Positions 49,301 to 58,362 are shown, numbered from the stretch's first letter. The stretch: 64,000 nucleotides of DNA from Methanobacteriaceae archaeon (GCA_030656015.1 JAUSNX010000014.1:186001-250000); one strand, 5' to 3'. The notes: generated from the letters alone by a model not told the origin. Numbers and translations: made by a program.

Positions 49301-49633
49301 ATGTTAATGGAAATTAATCTATTTGGGCTGTCAAATATAATATCTACTTTGTTTATATTGGTTAAGTATTCAGCTTTAATAACCAGTATTGCTAATATCT
49401 GCCTTTTAGTGGGTATGCTATATGTATACTTAGAACGATACTTCAAAGTAAAATCCAAATTCACCACAACTTTAGTTTTATTCTCATTGCTTTTCCTGGC
49501 TCAAAACATATTATTTTCAGTTTATTTCATATACAACCTTCCCGAAACCATTATCAGTGCTGTTTTTCCTTTAATATTTTTAGGGCTTGAATTTACAGCT
49601 CTGGCTTTACTTTTAATGATAACCAGAGAATAA
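49301..49633 (+). CDS. small membrane protein with three TM segments
   Basis: The 110-residue protein has hydrophobic segments near residues 25-47 (YSALITSIANICLLVGMLYV), 55-78 (TTLVLFSLLFLAQNILFSVY) and 84-107 (ISAVFPLIFLGLEFTALALL). The loop between the first two is basic (ERYFKVKSKF), so it is probably cytoplasmic. It lies directly downstream of the winged-helix regulator and is probably cotranscribed. No family function is known. Confidence 0.65.
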   Translation: MLMEINLFGLSNIISTLFILVKYSALITSIANICLLVGMLYVYLERYFKVKSKFTTTLVLFSLLFLAQNILFSVYFIYNLPETIISAVFPLIFLGLEFTALALLLMITRE

Positions 49634-49912
49634 ATCTTAAATTAAATAATATTTCTATCTAATTTACCTTTTGTACTTAGTTCTTTTTTAATTTAGTTAT
49701 TTTTCTATTTAAGGTTCTTTTACTAAATTATTTATTTTAAATAAGTGTCTAAATTCGTTTTTATTTATTCATATACTATTCCACCTACGAATAATTAGGA
49801 ATGAATTTGGAGGGAAAACGTAGGAAAATCTTAGGAAATTTTGGAAAAATTACTTTTAAGGAGTTAAACAAGAATTAATTAATCGAGAAATGATTAAAAT
49901 GGAGGTTAAGAA

Positions 49913-50803
49913 ATGATCGATGCAAAAGAAATTAAATCAGTTAAACTGACACCTTTTACCAAGATGTCAGCTTCAATATATGGAGTTTTAGGATTAATTG
50001 CAGCAATATTGATGTTAATAACGCTCAGCATCATACAAGTTGCAGGTATTATGCCCCAATTAGGGCATTTTAATGTGGTAACTGGAATTGGAATACCAAT
50101 AATTATACTCTTTCCCATAGGTGCGTTTTTCAGTACTATAGTAATAAGTTTTTTCTCAGTAATGCTTTACAATGCATTAGTACCTAGGTTAGGCGGTATC
50201 AAATTAGAATTAGAAGGTAAAGATGTAGTGAAAATTCCGGTTATTTCATATGCTCTGATACTATCAGCTATTGGAGCAGTATGGGCTTTTATTGCAGGAT
50301 TAGTTCTGGCAGCAGTAATTTCACCAGTATTCTCATTACTGAGTACCCTCAGTACCTTGCCTGAAGCAAGCCAAATAGCAGCTAATTTCACCAACGCTAC
50401 TGGAGCAGCCATGCCCACAGGTGTAGCATTTGGAACCGCGGGTATCGTAGTGTCCCTGATGTTAATAATCGGACTACCAATCATGGTCTTTGTATTCGGT
50501 TTTATTTGGAACGCTTTGTTTGCACTATTCTACAACCATATAGCCACTAGAGCATCTAAAATCCAGTTAGAATTCAGTCAAATCACTGGAAACTTACATG
50601 AAATTAAAAATATACCAGTAATTCCAACCGCTCTGGCTGTAGCAATTACATATGCATTATTAGGATTATTAGGCATTCTATCGGGAAACTACACAGATTT
50701 CATAACTAACTTTGTGCAGTATTTCATAGGAACCGCGTTAATCGCACTTTTATACAACTACCTGGCACCTAAGATTGGCTCAATTAAATTAAATCTAGAA
50801 TAA
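49913..50803 (+). CDS. multi-pass membrane protein built from three repeated units
   Basis: The 296-residue protein has about six membrane segments. A recurring unit ends each third: LYNALVPRLGGIKLELEG (about residue 85), FYNHIATRASKIQLEFSQ (about 210) and LYNYLAPKIGSIKLNLE at the very C terminus. The first two copies are followed by a K-IPVI segment that leads into the next membrane pair. The start has GGAGG and clear spacing. The third unit ends the protein, so it looks like a two-TM module copied three times. No family function is known. Confidence 0.75.
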   Translation: MIDAKEIKSVKLTPFTKMSASIYGVLGLIAAILMLITLSIIQVAGIMPQLGHFNVVTGIGIPIIILFPIGAFFSTIVISFFSVMLYNALVPRLGGIKLELEGKDVVKIPVISYALILSAIGAVWAFIAGLVLAAVISPVFSLLSTLSTLPEASQIAANFTNATGAAMPTGVAFGTAGIVVSLMLIIGLPIMVFVFGFIWNALFALFYNHIATRASKIQLEFSQITGNLHEIKNIPVIPTALAVAITYALLGLLGILSGNYTDFITNFVQYFIGTALIALLYNYLAPKIGSIKLNLE

Positions 50804-50859
50804 TTAAGTTCTAGATTATTATTTTTTTTAAATGATTAAAATATGGGGTCAAGAGGACT

Positions 50860-51798
50860 ATGAAAGCTATCTTATACACAAAATATGGGCCACCGGATGT
50901 TCTTGAACTGTCAGAGGTAGAAAAACCTATTCCTAATGATAATGAAGTGCTAATAAAAGTTCATGCCACAACAGTACACCGAGGGGATACCAGAATGCGT
51001 AGTTTAAATATTCCTGGCCCTCACTGGCAATTAATCTTTGCACGGATATTTTTGGGGATTAGAAAACCAAAAAGAGCAATATTGGGGATGGAGTTATCTG
51101 GGAAAATTGAAGCTGTTGGAAAAAATGTGACCCTCTTTAAAGAAGGAGACGAAATTTTTGCATCAACAGTTTGGTCTGGTTTTGGAGGATATGCCGAGTA
51201 CAAATGTATGCCTGAAGACGGAGCACTGGCCATAAAACCTATCAATATGACCTTTGAGGAAGCTGCCACCATTCCTTCTGGGGGAATTACAAGCTTGGGC
51301 ATTATTCGAATGGCAAATATCCAGAATGGACAGAAAGTTCTTATTTATGGTGCTTCAGGTAGCGTGGGAACATTTGCCGTACAGATTGCCAAGTCCCTGG
51401 GAGCAGAAGTTACCGGGGTTTGCAGTACCACTAATTTAGAAATGGTAAAATTCATGGGAGCTGATAAGGTAATTGATTACACTAAAGAGGATTTTACCCA
51501 AAATAGTGAGAAATATGATGTTATATTTGATACTGTAGCTAAGATTCCTCCTAAACAGGCTAAAAAATCTCTGAAGAAAACCGGAATCTATCTCAATGTT
51601 CATACTTCTTCAGAAAAAATAAAGACTAAAGATGCAATACACCTTCTCAAAGACCTTAAAGAGCTTATTGAAGCGGGAAAGATAAAAGCAGTTATTGATA
51701 AACGATATATTCTAGATGAAATTATCGAAGCCCATCGGTATGTTGATAAAGGACATAAAAAGGGGAATGTGGTCATAACTGTGGAACATGATAATTAA
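50860..51798 (+). CDS. zinc-free MDR-superfamily NAD(P)H oxidoreductase (quinone oxidoreductase-like)
   Basis: The 312-residue protein has the GroES-like domain with [17 protein letters not shown] and the Rossmann NADPH-binding motif [20 protein letters not shown]. The catalytic zinc ligands of alcohol dehydrogenases are missing, so it belongs to the quinone oxidoreductase/enoyl reductase side of the family. AGAGGACT precedes the ATG. A tandem paralogue 72 bases downstream is broken by a frameshift. The reduced substrate is unknown; the nearby flavodoxins suggest redox stress, but this is inference. Confidence 0.92.
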   Translation: MKAILYTKYGPPDVLELSEVEKPIPNDNEVLIKVHATTVHRGDTRMRSLNIPGPHWQLIFARIFLGIRKPKRAILGMELSGKIEAVGKNVTLFKEGDEIFASTVWSGFGGYAEYKCMPEDGALAIKPINMTFEEAATIPSGGITSLGIIRMANIQNGQKVLIYGASGSVGTFAVQIAKSLGAEVTGVCSTTNLEMVKFMGADKVIDYTKEDFTQNSEKYDVIFDTVAKIPPKQAKKSLKKTGIYLNVHTSSEKIKTKDAIHLLKDLKELIEAGKIKAVIDKRYILDEIIEAHRYVDKGHKKGNVVITVEHDN

Positions 51799-51870
51799 AA
51801 ATGATTAAAAAGTTTAAAAAAGGTGAAAAAATGGATTCATTAAATTATCTAAGTAAATTAGGGGGAAATT

Positions 51871-52841
51871 ATGAAAGCAGCCATATGCACAAAATACGGG
51901 CCACCGGAAGTTTTAAAGATTAAAGAAGTAGAAAAACCAGTTCCCAGGGATAATGAATTACTGATAAAAGTAAAAGCAACAACAGTTACATCAGGGGATT
52001 CCCGGGTGCGGGGTTTCAGGGTTCCTCTCTCTTTCTGGCTTCTTGCAAAAATAGCCCTTGGTTTTCGAGGACCCCGAAAAAATATACTTGGGGCAGACTT
52101 AGCAGGTGAAATTGAATCGGTAGGTAAAGATGTAAAACGTTTTAAGGAAGGGAACCAGGTTATTGCATATCCGGGCCATATTGGTGGTGCATATGCTGAG
52201 TATGTATGCCTAAATGAAGATATGGCCGTGGCAATCAAACCAGTGAATTTGACCTATGAAAAAGCAGCCGCCGTTCCATTTGGAGGCAATACTGCCTTGC
52301 ATTTTATAAAACAGGCTAACATCCAGAAAGGACAAAAAGTCCTTATTTACGGTGCTTCAGCAGCGTAGGTACTTTCGCAGTTCAACTGGCCAAGTACTTC
52401 GGGGCAGAGGTTACTGGAGTGTGCAGTACGGCAAATATTGATTTGATGAAATCATTGGGAGCCAATAAGGTGATTGATTACACTAAAGAGGATTTCACCC
52501 AAAAAGGTGAAAAATATGATGTGATTCTTGACGCAGTGGGTATGGCTTCGTTTTCTGGTTGTATGGGATCCTTAAAGAAGAAAGGAACTTATCTTCAAGT
52601 TGTGGCTGCACCGGCCACCAGTATTAGAATGCGATTAACTGGATTAACCAGCAAAAAGACACTGATTGGTGGCACAGCAATTCCCCAGACTGAAAACTTA
52701 ATTTTCCTCCAAGAACTTATTGAAAATGGAGATATACAACCAGTCATTGATAGAACCTATCCTATGGAACAAATTGTAGAGGCCCACCGGTACGTGGATC
52801 AAGGACACAAAAAGGGAAATGTTGTAATAAATATAGAATAA
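51871..52841 (+). pseudogene. MDR-superfamily oxidoreductase, frameshifted paralogue
   Basis: The first part (51871-52368) matches the intact neighbour through LIYGAS, then reads AA and a stop. The other frame resumes [18 protein letters not shown] and continues to the end at 52841. Compared with the neighbour's GCTTCAGGTAGCGTGGG, this copy has GCTTCAGCAGCGTAGG: one base is missing at about 52359, inside the nucleotide-binding loop. Both halves are otherwise well kept, so the break is recent or a sequencing error. The GroES half alone could not bind cofactor. Confidence 0.88.
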
Positions 52842-52854
52842 AATGGGTGTAAAA

Positions 52855-53349
52855 ATGGAAAAAAATGATAATGAAATAAAAGATTCTTTGCCGAAGAAAG
52901 TTCTACTGGTATTGTATTCGTACCATCATCAAAACACCGAACAGATAGCTAAAGTCTTTTCAGAAGTTCTTGATGCAGAAATAAAAACGCCGCAGCAAAT
53001 TAACCCTGAAGAACTTCAAGAATATGATCTGGTGGGTTTTGGCTCAGGTATTTACAGTGCAAAACATGACGAATCTCTGCTTGAGCTTGCAGATTCGCTA
53101 CCCCAAGTCATGGATAAGAAAGCATTCCTTTTTTCAACTGCAGGTATTACGGGAAAATCCAAAAAAACCAAAGATCACCGCACTATTAGGGAAAAACTGG
53201 AATCAAAAGGTTACACCATTGTTGATGAATTTCAATGTAAAGGATTCAACACCAATAGTTTTCTCAAGCTCTTTGGGGGAATGAATAAAGGCAGGCCTAA
53301 TGCCAAAGACCTTAAAAATGCAGAAGAATTTGCGGTGAAGATAACGTAG
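52855..53349 (+). CDS. flavodoxin family protein
   Basis: The 164-residue protein has VLLVLYSYHHQNTEQIAKVF, a variant of the FMN phosphate-binding loop, GFGSGIYSAKH and LFSTAGITGKS, which form the isoalloxazine loops. The C-terminal part has EFQCKGFNTNSFLKLFGGMN. I use the ATG at 52855 after GGGTG; an ATG at 52843 overlaps that SD and comes right after the MDR pseudogene stop. A decayed sister copy lies at 57397. It is probably cotranscribed with the MDR genes and works as a one- or two-electron carrier. Confidence 0.88.
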   Translation: MEKNDNEIKDSLPKKVLLVLYSYHHQNTEQIAKVFSEVLDAEIKTPQQINPEELQEYDLVGFGSGIYSAKHDESLLELADSLPQVMDKKAFLFSTAGITGKSKKTKDHRTIREKLESKGYTIVDEFQCKGFNTNSFLKLFGGMNKGRPNAKDLKNAEEFAVKIT

Positions 53350-53383
53350 AACAATAATTAATAAATAAGATTTTAATCTATCA

Positions 53384-53420
53384 GGAAAAAAGAATTCGAT
53401 ATTTTTGTTATCCTATAAAA
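53384..53420 (+). repeat. dispersed intergenic repeat, short copy D
   Basis: GGAAAAAAGAATTCGATATT, TTTGTTATCCTATAA, 35 bases after the flavodoxin stop. Copy E lies at the same place behind the decayed flavodoxin copy, and AATAAGATTTT upstream is shared, so gene and repeat were duplicated together. Confidence 0.5.
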
Positions 53421-53461
53421 ATTTTTATATTTTTGTTATTTTTTTAATCTATTTCCAGAAA

Positions 53462-53502
53462 CTATATATACAAATTTCAACAAATTGACTGACATCAGTC
53501 AA
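53462..53502 (+). promoter_or_regulatory. TATA box with an 18-bp palindromic operator
   Basis: CTATATATACAAA at 53462-53474 is a good TATA box. The perfect palindrome TTGACTGACATCAGTCAA at 53485-53502 (8-base arms, 2-base centre) begins 11-15 bases after it, where transcription should start. A TetR-type dimer bound there would block the polymerase. The TetR gene lies second in the operon that follows, so autoregulation is likely. Confidence 0.7.
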
Positions 53503-53654
53503 ATAGTGGGATGAATTAATTCGCGTTAGCAAAAGTTCACAAATTAGACTCAAAGTACTCATAAGCATGGAATAACAATCGTTTCAGATAATATGTGCAT
53601 TGAATGATTTCCAGAAAATCGTGAGTAATTTTAATGACTTTAGGGGGTTTAAAA

Positions 53655-54857
53655 ATGAAGATACTCTTACCAGTTATTGGTGTGCGAGGTGACGTACAAG
53701 TCTTTCTTGCTCTGGCAAAAGCACTAAGTAATGAGGGAAATCAAGTAACAGTAGCTCTAAATAAGCAATTCGAGCAATTAGCTAAATCTTATGGGCTTAA
53801 TTGTTATTCTCTTGAAGGCAAACTTGATGACGGAGTAAATGAATTGCAGGAGATAATGAGGGCAAAAACCACCATGGAAGCAGCAAAACTGGGGACGAAC
53901 TTTTTTTTCAAAGGAGTTAGAGAGCAAACAAAAATACTACAGGATCTATGCCCAGGTCATGATTTGATTGTTGGCTATGGTAGTTTTGGTTTAGCTGAAG
54001 CTGATAAAGCCAACAAACCTTTTATCAGCGTGGTTATCGATCCCACCATGGCGGAGAAGAAATTTTCCAAAAACATGAGATTAAACATGGGATTAATTGC
54101 CGAAAAAATCGCCCTGTATTTCCTGATGGGGAGAAAATATGAACAATTCAGGAAAGAAATCGGTGCTCCTCCCTCCAGCCAATCAAGAAACCCTCAATTG
54201 ATACTTTTACCAATGAGTCAGCATGTAATTAAGAAAAATGATAACTGGACAGTCAGAAACTTAATTTCTGGTTATTGGTACTTGAACACATCTTCCAGCT
54301 ATTCTCCACCGAAAGAACTTCAGAAATTCATTCAAAAGGGCAAAAAACCTGTATTCATTAGCTTTGGATCTGCAGGTTGGAGTGAAGAAGATAGTATTTC
54401 TTTTATGAAGCTTCTTTTTGAAGCTGTCAAGGAAGCAGAAGAAAGGGCTATTATTTTGAATACAGAAAGTTATGCTGGGGAAATACCAGATCATATTTAT
54501 TTGGTTCAAGAGATTCCATATGATTGGTTATTTAACCATGTTTCGTGCGTTGTTCATCATTGCGGTCTGGGAACAACTTCTGAAGTTCTAAAAGCAGGCC
54601 TTCCTTCTATTCCAGTGCCATATATGCTTGACCAGTTTGCCTGGGCCGAGAGGATTCATTCTCTGGGGGTTGCAACGCGCCCTATGCCTAGAAAGGAGCT
54701 TACTGTGGAAAAAATGTCTAAGGCAATTACAGAAACTCTGGATAATTCATCTATAATTGAAAATGCTGAGAATTTAGCCCTTAAAATACGCGAAGAAGAT
54801 GGTTTGAATAGTTCAGTAAGGGCAATAAAATCTATAATAAATAAAACTGGAAAATAA
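53655..54857 (+). CDS. UGT/GT1-type glycosyltransferase
   Basis: The 400-residue protein starts MKILLPVIGVRGDVQVFLAL, the GT-B acceptor-domain start, and has the donor-site signature HHCGLGTTSEVLKAGLPSIP and PYMLDQFAWAERI near residue 300. Such enzymes glycosylate lipids, sterol-like or small hydrophobic molecules with nucleotide sugars. TTAGGGGG precedes the ATG at 53655; the ATG/TTG at 53634 has none. It is the first gene of a set controlled by the palindrome at 53485, with TetR and an alpha/beta hydrolase after it. Acceptor unknown; a detoxifying role is possible. Confidence 0.88.
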   Translation: MKILLPVIGVRGDVQVFLALAKALSNEGNQVTVALNKQFEQLAKSYGLNCYSLEGKLDDGVNELQEIMRAKTTMEAAKLGTNFFFKGVREQTKILQDLCPGHDLIVGYGSFGLAEADKANKPFISVVIDPTMAEKKFSKNMRLNMGLIAEKIALYFLMGRKYEQFRKEIGAPPSSQSRNPQLILLPMSQHVIKKNDNWTVRNLISGYWYLNTSSSYSPPKELQKFIQKGKKPVFISFGSAGWSEEDSISFMKLLFEAVKEAEERAIILNTESYAGEIPDHIYLVQEIPYDWLFNHVSCVVHHCGLGTTSEVLKAGLPSIPVPYMLDQFAWAERIHSLGVATRPMPRKELTVEKMSKAITETLDNSSIIENAENLALKIREEDGLNSSVRAIKSIINKTGK

Positions 54858-54880
54858 TCGTCAGAATAGTCACCATTTAA

Positions 54881-54899
54881 AAGGAGGAATGATTCTATT
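54881..54899 (+). promoter_or_regulatory. ribosome binding site and ATT start of the TetR gene
   Basis: AAGGAGG (54881-54887) is a near-perfect Shine-Dalgarno site. The in-frame ATT at 54897 follows after nine bases and starts IRVTKNPDKRSQ, matching the usual TetR beginning M-R-V-T-K-N-P. The nearer ATG at 54890 is in another frame and reads into a stop. Confidence 0.6.
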
Positions 54900-55535
54900 C
54901 GTGTTACTAAAAATCCAGACAAAAGAAGCCAGGAACTTATCGATATAGCTGAACAATTATTTCTCGAGAAAGGCTACGAGAATACCATGGTCAGAGACAT
55001 TGTTAAAAAAGCGGGTGTGGCTCAGGGTACTTTCTACTATTATTTCAAATCTAAAGAAGCAATTCTGGATGAAATAACTGATAAATATATCAATATAATC
55101 GTTGAATCTATGGAAAAAATATCAAAAGAGGAGGATTTAAACGCCCTAGAAAAACTGGTTAAAATATTTCAGTTTTCATTTTCCTTTAGAAATGATACGA
55201 GAAGTATAATGCAGTATGTTCATGAGGAAAAGAACGTTCAATTTCATCGTAAATTCGAGCAAAGGATTCCTCTTCAAACAGTAGGACCATTAGCTCGTAT
55301 ATTTAAACAGGGTGTTGGGGAGGGGATTTTCAACACCCCATACCCAGAAGATGCGGCCAAAGCATTTAATGGAATTTCAGCCATGGTTCTGCAGGGAATA
55401 GATAGTGCTGATCATAATTCAGAGGAATTCAGAAGGAAATTTATGGCAATTTTCGATTTTACTGAACGAATTTTGGGCACAGAAAGTGGGGTTATCATCA
55501 ATGCTTTTCGTGAAAAAAGTTTTCTATACTTTTAA
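54897..55535 (+). CDS. TetR/AcrR family transcriptional regulator
   Basis: With the proposed ATT start the protein has 212 residues, a normal TetR length. Helix 1 is RSQELIDIAEQLFLEKGYEN, and the HTH is MVRDIVKKAGVAQGTFYYYF with KSKEAILDEI after it. The C-terminal ligand-binding part is all helical. If translation began at the first ATG (54987), helix 1 of the DNA-binding domain would be lost. It is the second gene of the glycosyltransferase-TetR-hydrolase operon and probably binds the palindrome at 53485. Confidence 0.9.
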   Translation: MRVTKNPDKRSQELIDIAEQLFLEKGYENTMVRDIVKKAGVAQGTFYYYFKSKEAILDEITDKYINIIVESMEKISKEEDLNALEKLVKIFQFSFSFRNDTRSIMQYVHEEKNVQFHRKFEQRIPLQTVGPLARIFKQGVGEGIFNTPYPEDAAKAFNGISAMVLQGIDSADHNSEEFRRKFMAIFDFTERILGTESGVIINAFREKSFLYF

Positions 55536-55564
55536 AATATTTGGTAAGATATAAGGTGATATAA

Positions 55565-56698
55565 ATGGAAATAACAGACTTTAAATTCCCAGTAGGGTAC
55601 CATAACTTTCACAAAGATCCATTATTTAATTATCAGTTGAACCGCTGGTATTCATGGGGGTACGCCAGGTTAGAAGATATGGTAAAGGTTGGTCCAAAGA
55701 TAAATAATGTTGAAGATTGGAAAAATGAAATGGTAAAACTGGCTGAAAGAGCCCTTCAGGAAGATAGGTTGATAAATGCAGCGTTTTATTATCGAGCAGC
55801 GGAATTCTACACTTTTGTCGATGATCATGATAAAGAAATATTATATGATAAGTTCAGTGATCTTTTCTATAGTTTGTTTGAAAATGAGGGATTAAAAAGA
55901 TTTAAAGTACCCTATGAAGACGGATTTTTACCAGTAATAAAAATATCACCAAGTGGGGAGAATAAAGGCACTATAGTTCTGCATGGGGGATTTGATTCTT
56001 ATATCGAGGAATTCTATTCCTGGATGAGATATTTTTCCAGCCATGGATATGAGGTCATTGGTTTTGAAGGCCCTGGGCAGGGAGCGGCTCTGAAAAAATA
56101 TGGAATTCCCCTGGATATCCAATGGGAAAAACCCACCCAAGCAGTTCTGGACTATTTAAATTTAGATGACGTTACTTTAATTGGATTATCAATGGGAGGA
56201 TGGTTTTGTCTTAGAGCAGCAGCATTTGAACCAAGAATAAAAAGAGTTATTGCCCAGGGACATGCTATTGATTATTTTAAGGTTCCAAATATCCTGGCTC
56301 AATGGATGATGACTTGCTTTCTTAAAATTTTCCCGGGTTCTGTAAATAAAATGACCTTAAAAAATATAAAAAAAGGAAATATGGGGATGTGGAGTACCAG
56401 TAACCTGATGTACATCACAGATAAAAATGTGCCCGTAGATGCCATGAAGTACGCTTTCCAGATGAACCAGGAGAATATTCATTCAGAAATGATTAAACAG
56501 GATGTATTGATATTATCCGGAAAGGACGATCACTTTATTGGAGTTAAACTACACCAAAAACAAGTTAATGCATTAACTAATGCAAGATCGGTTACTGGTA
56601 AGATTTTTACAAAAGAAGATCGGGCTCAAAATCACTGCCAGGTAGGTAACACAGAACTGGCGCTGGAAACTATGTTAAAATGGATTGAACAGTGTTAA
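55565..56698 (+). CDS. alpha/beta hydrolase with helical N-terminal domain
   Basis: The 377-residue protein has a helical domain of about 115 residues rich in Trp/Tyr (NRWYSWGYARLED) and a C-terminal alpha/beta hydrolase fold. The oxyanion region is IVLHGGFDSYIEEF, the nucleophile elbow is LIGLSMGGWFCLRAA, the acid Asp is in LSGKDDHFIG and the His in QNHCQVGN. AAGGTGAT precedes the ATG, 29 bases after the TetR stop. It resembles the FrsA/YafA-like hydrolases. In this operon it may act on the same class of small molecule that the glycosyltransferase modifies; this is inference. Confidence 0.87.
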   Translation: MEITDFKFPVGYHNFHKDPLFNYQLNRWYSWGYARLEDMVKVGPKINNVEDWKNEMVKLAERALQEDRLINAAFYYRAAEFYTFVDDHDKEILYDKFSDLFYSLFENEGLKRFKVPYEDGFLPVIKISPSGENKGTIVLHGGFDSYIEEFYSWMRYFSSHGYEVIGFEGPGQGAALKKYGIPLDIQWEKPTQAVLDYLNLDDVTLIGLSMGGWFCLRAAAFEPRIKRVIAQGHAIDYFKVPNILAQWMMTCFLKIFPGSVNKMTLKNIKKGNMGMWSTSNLMYITDKNVPVDAMKYAFQMNQENIHSEMIKQDVLILSGKDDHFIGVKLHQKQVNALTNARSVTGKIFTKEDRAQNHCQVGNTELALETMLKWIEQC

Positions 56699-56757
56699 TT
56701 TGATGACCATTCGGAAAAAGAAAGAATTAAAGAATTATTTACTAGGTTATATTAGTT

Positions 56758-57330
56758 CTAACTAAATTTCACATTTGGATTCAAATAACGTCCCCTTTTG
56801 ATGGTTGAGTTACCATATTGAATTGCTTTGGTTGAGCAGCGATTTATACACCCACTGCAATGGCTCCATTTTTCTTCTATCCATACTGGTTTACCATTTT
56901 CTTTCTGGATCACTTCTGAAGGGCACATTTCCTCACATAATCCGCAGTTATTGCAATCTTCTGTGGCATAAAACTTTTTATTTTTGCGATAAATCCCATA
57001 AATAGGGTATAATATTAGAGTAAATAGGAAAAGATAACCATGAAATGCGAAATTACCTTTTTATCCTGCATCAAGACGTTTTGATATCATTTCAATTTCC
57101 TTTTCAGCATCTTGAAGAACTAATTTTTGTTCTTCCTTGGTGGGTACATCATACATTATAGTGTAGTTACTGGGCATAAGCACTAAAAATGAACTATTTA
57201 ATTCGAGGTTTCTCTTTTCTAACAACTTTTTAAGCATTTATCTGTATTTCCAATGGATCCGCCACATGTTATCACTGAGTATGTGAAAGGCTTTGAGTCA
57301 CTTTTGATGGTTAGCTTGTTTATTCTTAAA
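56758..57330 (-). pseudogene. EFR1-type flavodoxin-ferredoxin protein, decayed
   Basis: Three pieces in order on the minus strand form one gene. First FTYSVITCGGSIGNTDKCLK, the end of a flavodoxin domain. Then, after a one-base loss, LLEKRNLELNSSFLVLMPSN and DVPTKEEQKLVLQDAEKEI. Then, after an in-frame TAA, a ferredoxin domain with CNNCGLCEEMCPSEVI and CSGCINRCSTKAI. Flavodoxin followed by two [4Fe-4S] motifs is the EFR1 layout. The first half of the flavodoxin domain is missing, so it is not functional. Confidence 0.8.
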
Positions 57331-57396
57331 TGGCATAAAGAAAATCGTAATTATAACATAATAATAAAAAAGGTGGAAAAATGGAAAATAAAGGAA

Positions 57397-57883
57397 ATGA
57401 AATCTCTCTTAGTTTTGTATTCATATCATCACAATAATACGGAAAAATAGATAAAGTCTTCGAGAAAGTTCTTGAAGCGGAAATAAAAACGCCACAGCAA
57501 ATACGCCCTGAAGAGCTTCAAGAGTATGATCTGGTAGGGTTTGGATCAGGTATATCTGCTTATAAACACCATAAAATCATTCTTACTCTCGCTGATAGAC
57601 TACCTGAAGTTGAAGGTAAAAATGCATTCATATTTTCCACCAGTGGTGCAAGAATGGGTTCAGGATGGTTAAAATAACATCGAAATTTCATGACGAACTC
57701 AGGGCAAAACTGCAATCCAAAGGCCACATAATCATTGATGAATTTCAATGTAAAGGATTCAACACCAATAGTTTTCTCAGGCTCTTTGGGGGAATGAATA
57801 AAGGCAGGCCTAATGCTAGCGATCTTATAAATGCAGAAGACTTTGCAGTGAAGATAAAACAGAACAAGAATATGGATAAATAA
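57397..57883 (+). pseudogene. flavodoxin, decayed sister of the gene at 52855
   Basis: The first frame reads MKSLLVLYSYHHNNTEK then stops at TAG; adding one A restores KIDKVFEKVLEAEIKTPQQI, which matches the intact copy. That frame continues to SGARMGSGWLK and another stop (57674-57676). The rest, HRNFHDELRAKLQSKGH to EFQCKGFNTNSFLRLFGG, runs to 57883. The last 50 residues are nearly identical to the intact gene. So there is one base loss and one nonsense change. Confidence 0.87.
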
Positions 57884-57890
57884 GATTTTT

Positions 57891-58047
57891 ATAATCAGAA
57901 AAAATAGTCGATATTTTTGATATCACTATATAGAGCGACCTATCAGAAAACACGAACCGAGGTAATTAATCTTATTTCTATTAAATAAATTTTTATAATA
58001 GTTATTTTTAAAAAATTTGCTTAAAAAATACTTTAAAATTATTTTTA
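57891..58047 (+). repeat. dispersed intergenic repeat, copy E (about 155 bases)
   Basis: ATAATCAGAAAAAATAGTCG, ATATTTTTGATATCAC, TATATAGAGCGACCTATCAG: here the loop hairpin GATAT-TTTTG-ATATC is perfect, and GTCG pairs with CGAC further out. The tail lines up with that of copy A. It starts just after the decayed flavodoxin's stop. Confidence 0.65.
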
Positions 58048-58117
58048 AGAATTAAAAAAAGAATTAGTAGTTATTAAATGGTAGGAAATATCTTTAAAGC
58101 TACTTTTTTAGGTCAAT

Positions 58118-58268
58118 TTATGGCTGAATTAATTCAATTTCCACCCCATCAGGACCCTCTAAAAAGACCACTTTAGGACCTTCCGGTGGGCCAAGGGGGC
58201 CGCGAGTTAATTCCACACCTTTAGCATTTTAATTTATCGACTTAATGGTCTAAATCTGCAGATAAAAA
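58118..58268 (-). pseudogene. VOC (glyoxalase-fold) protein, C-terminal remnant
   Basis: On the minus strand, SADLDH, stop, VDKLK, a one-base shift, then KGVELTRGPLGPPEGPKVVF and LEGPDGVEIELIQP with a stop. DLDxxVDKLKxKGVEL and FLEGPDGVEIELIQ are the typical last strands of VOC proteins, with the metal-site Glu in EIELIQ. The first two thirds of the gene are absent. Confidence 0.72.
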
Positions 58269-58362
58269 AACAAGAATAGTTTTAAAAAAATACTATTCCA
58301 TTTCTAAAATTTGCATTCTTTCTTCTGAAACATTTTGTATTTTAATTCCCAACACAATTATT

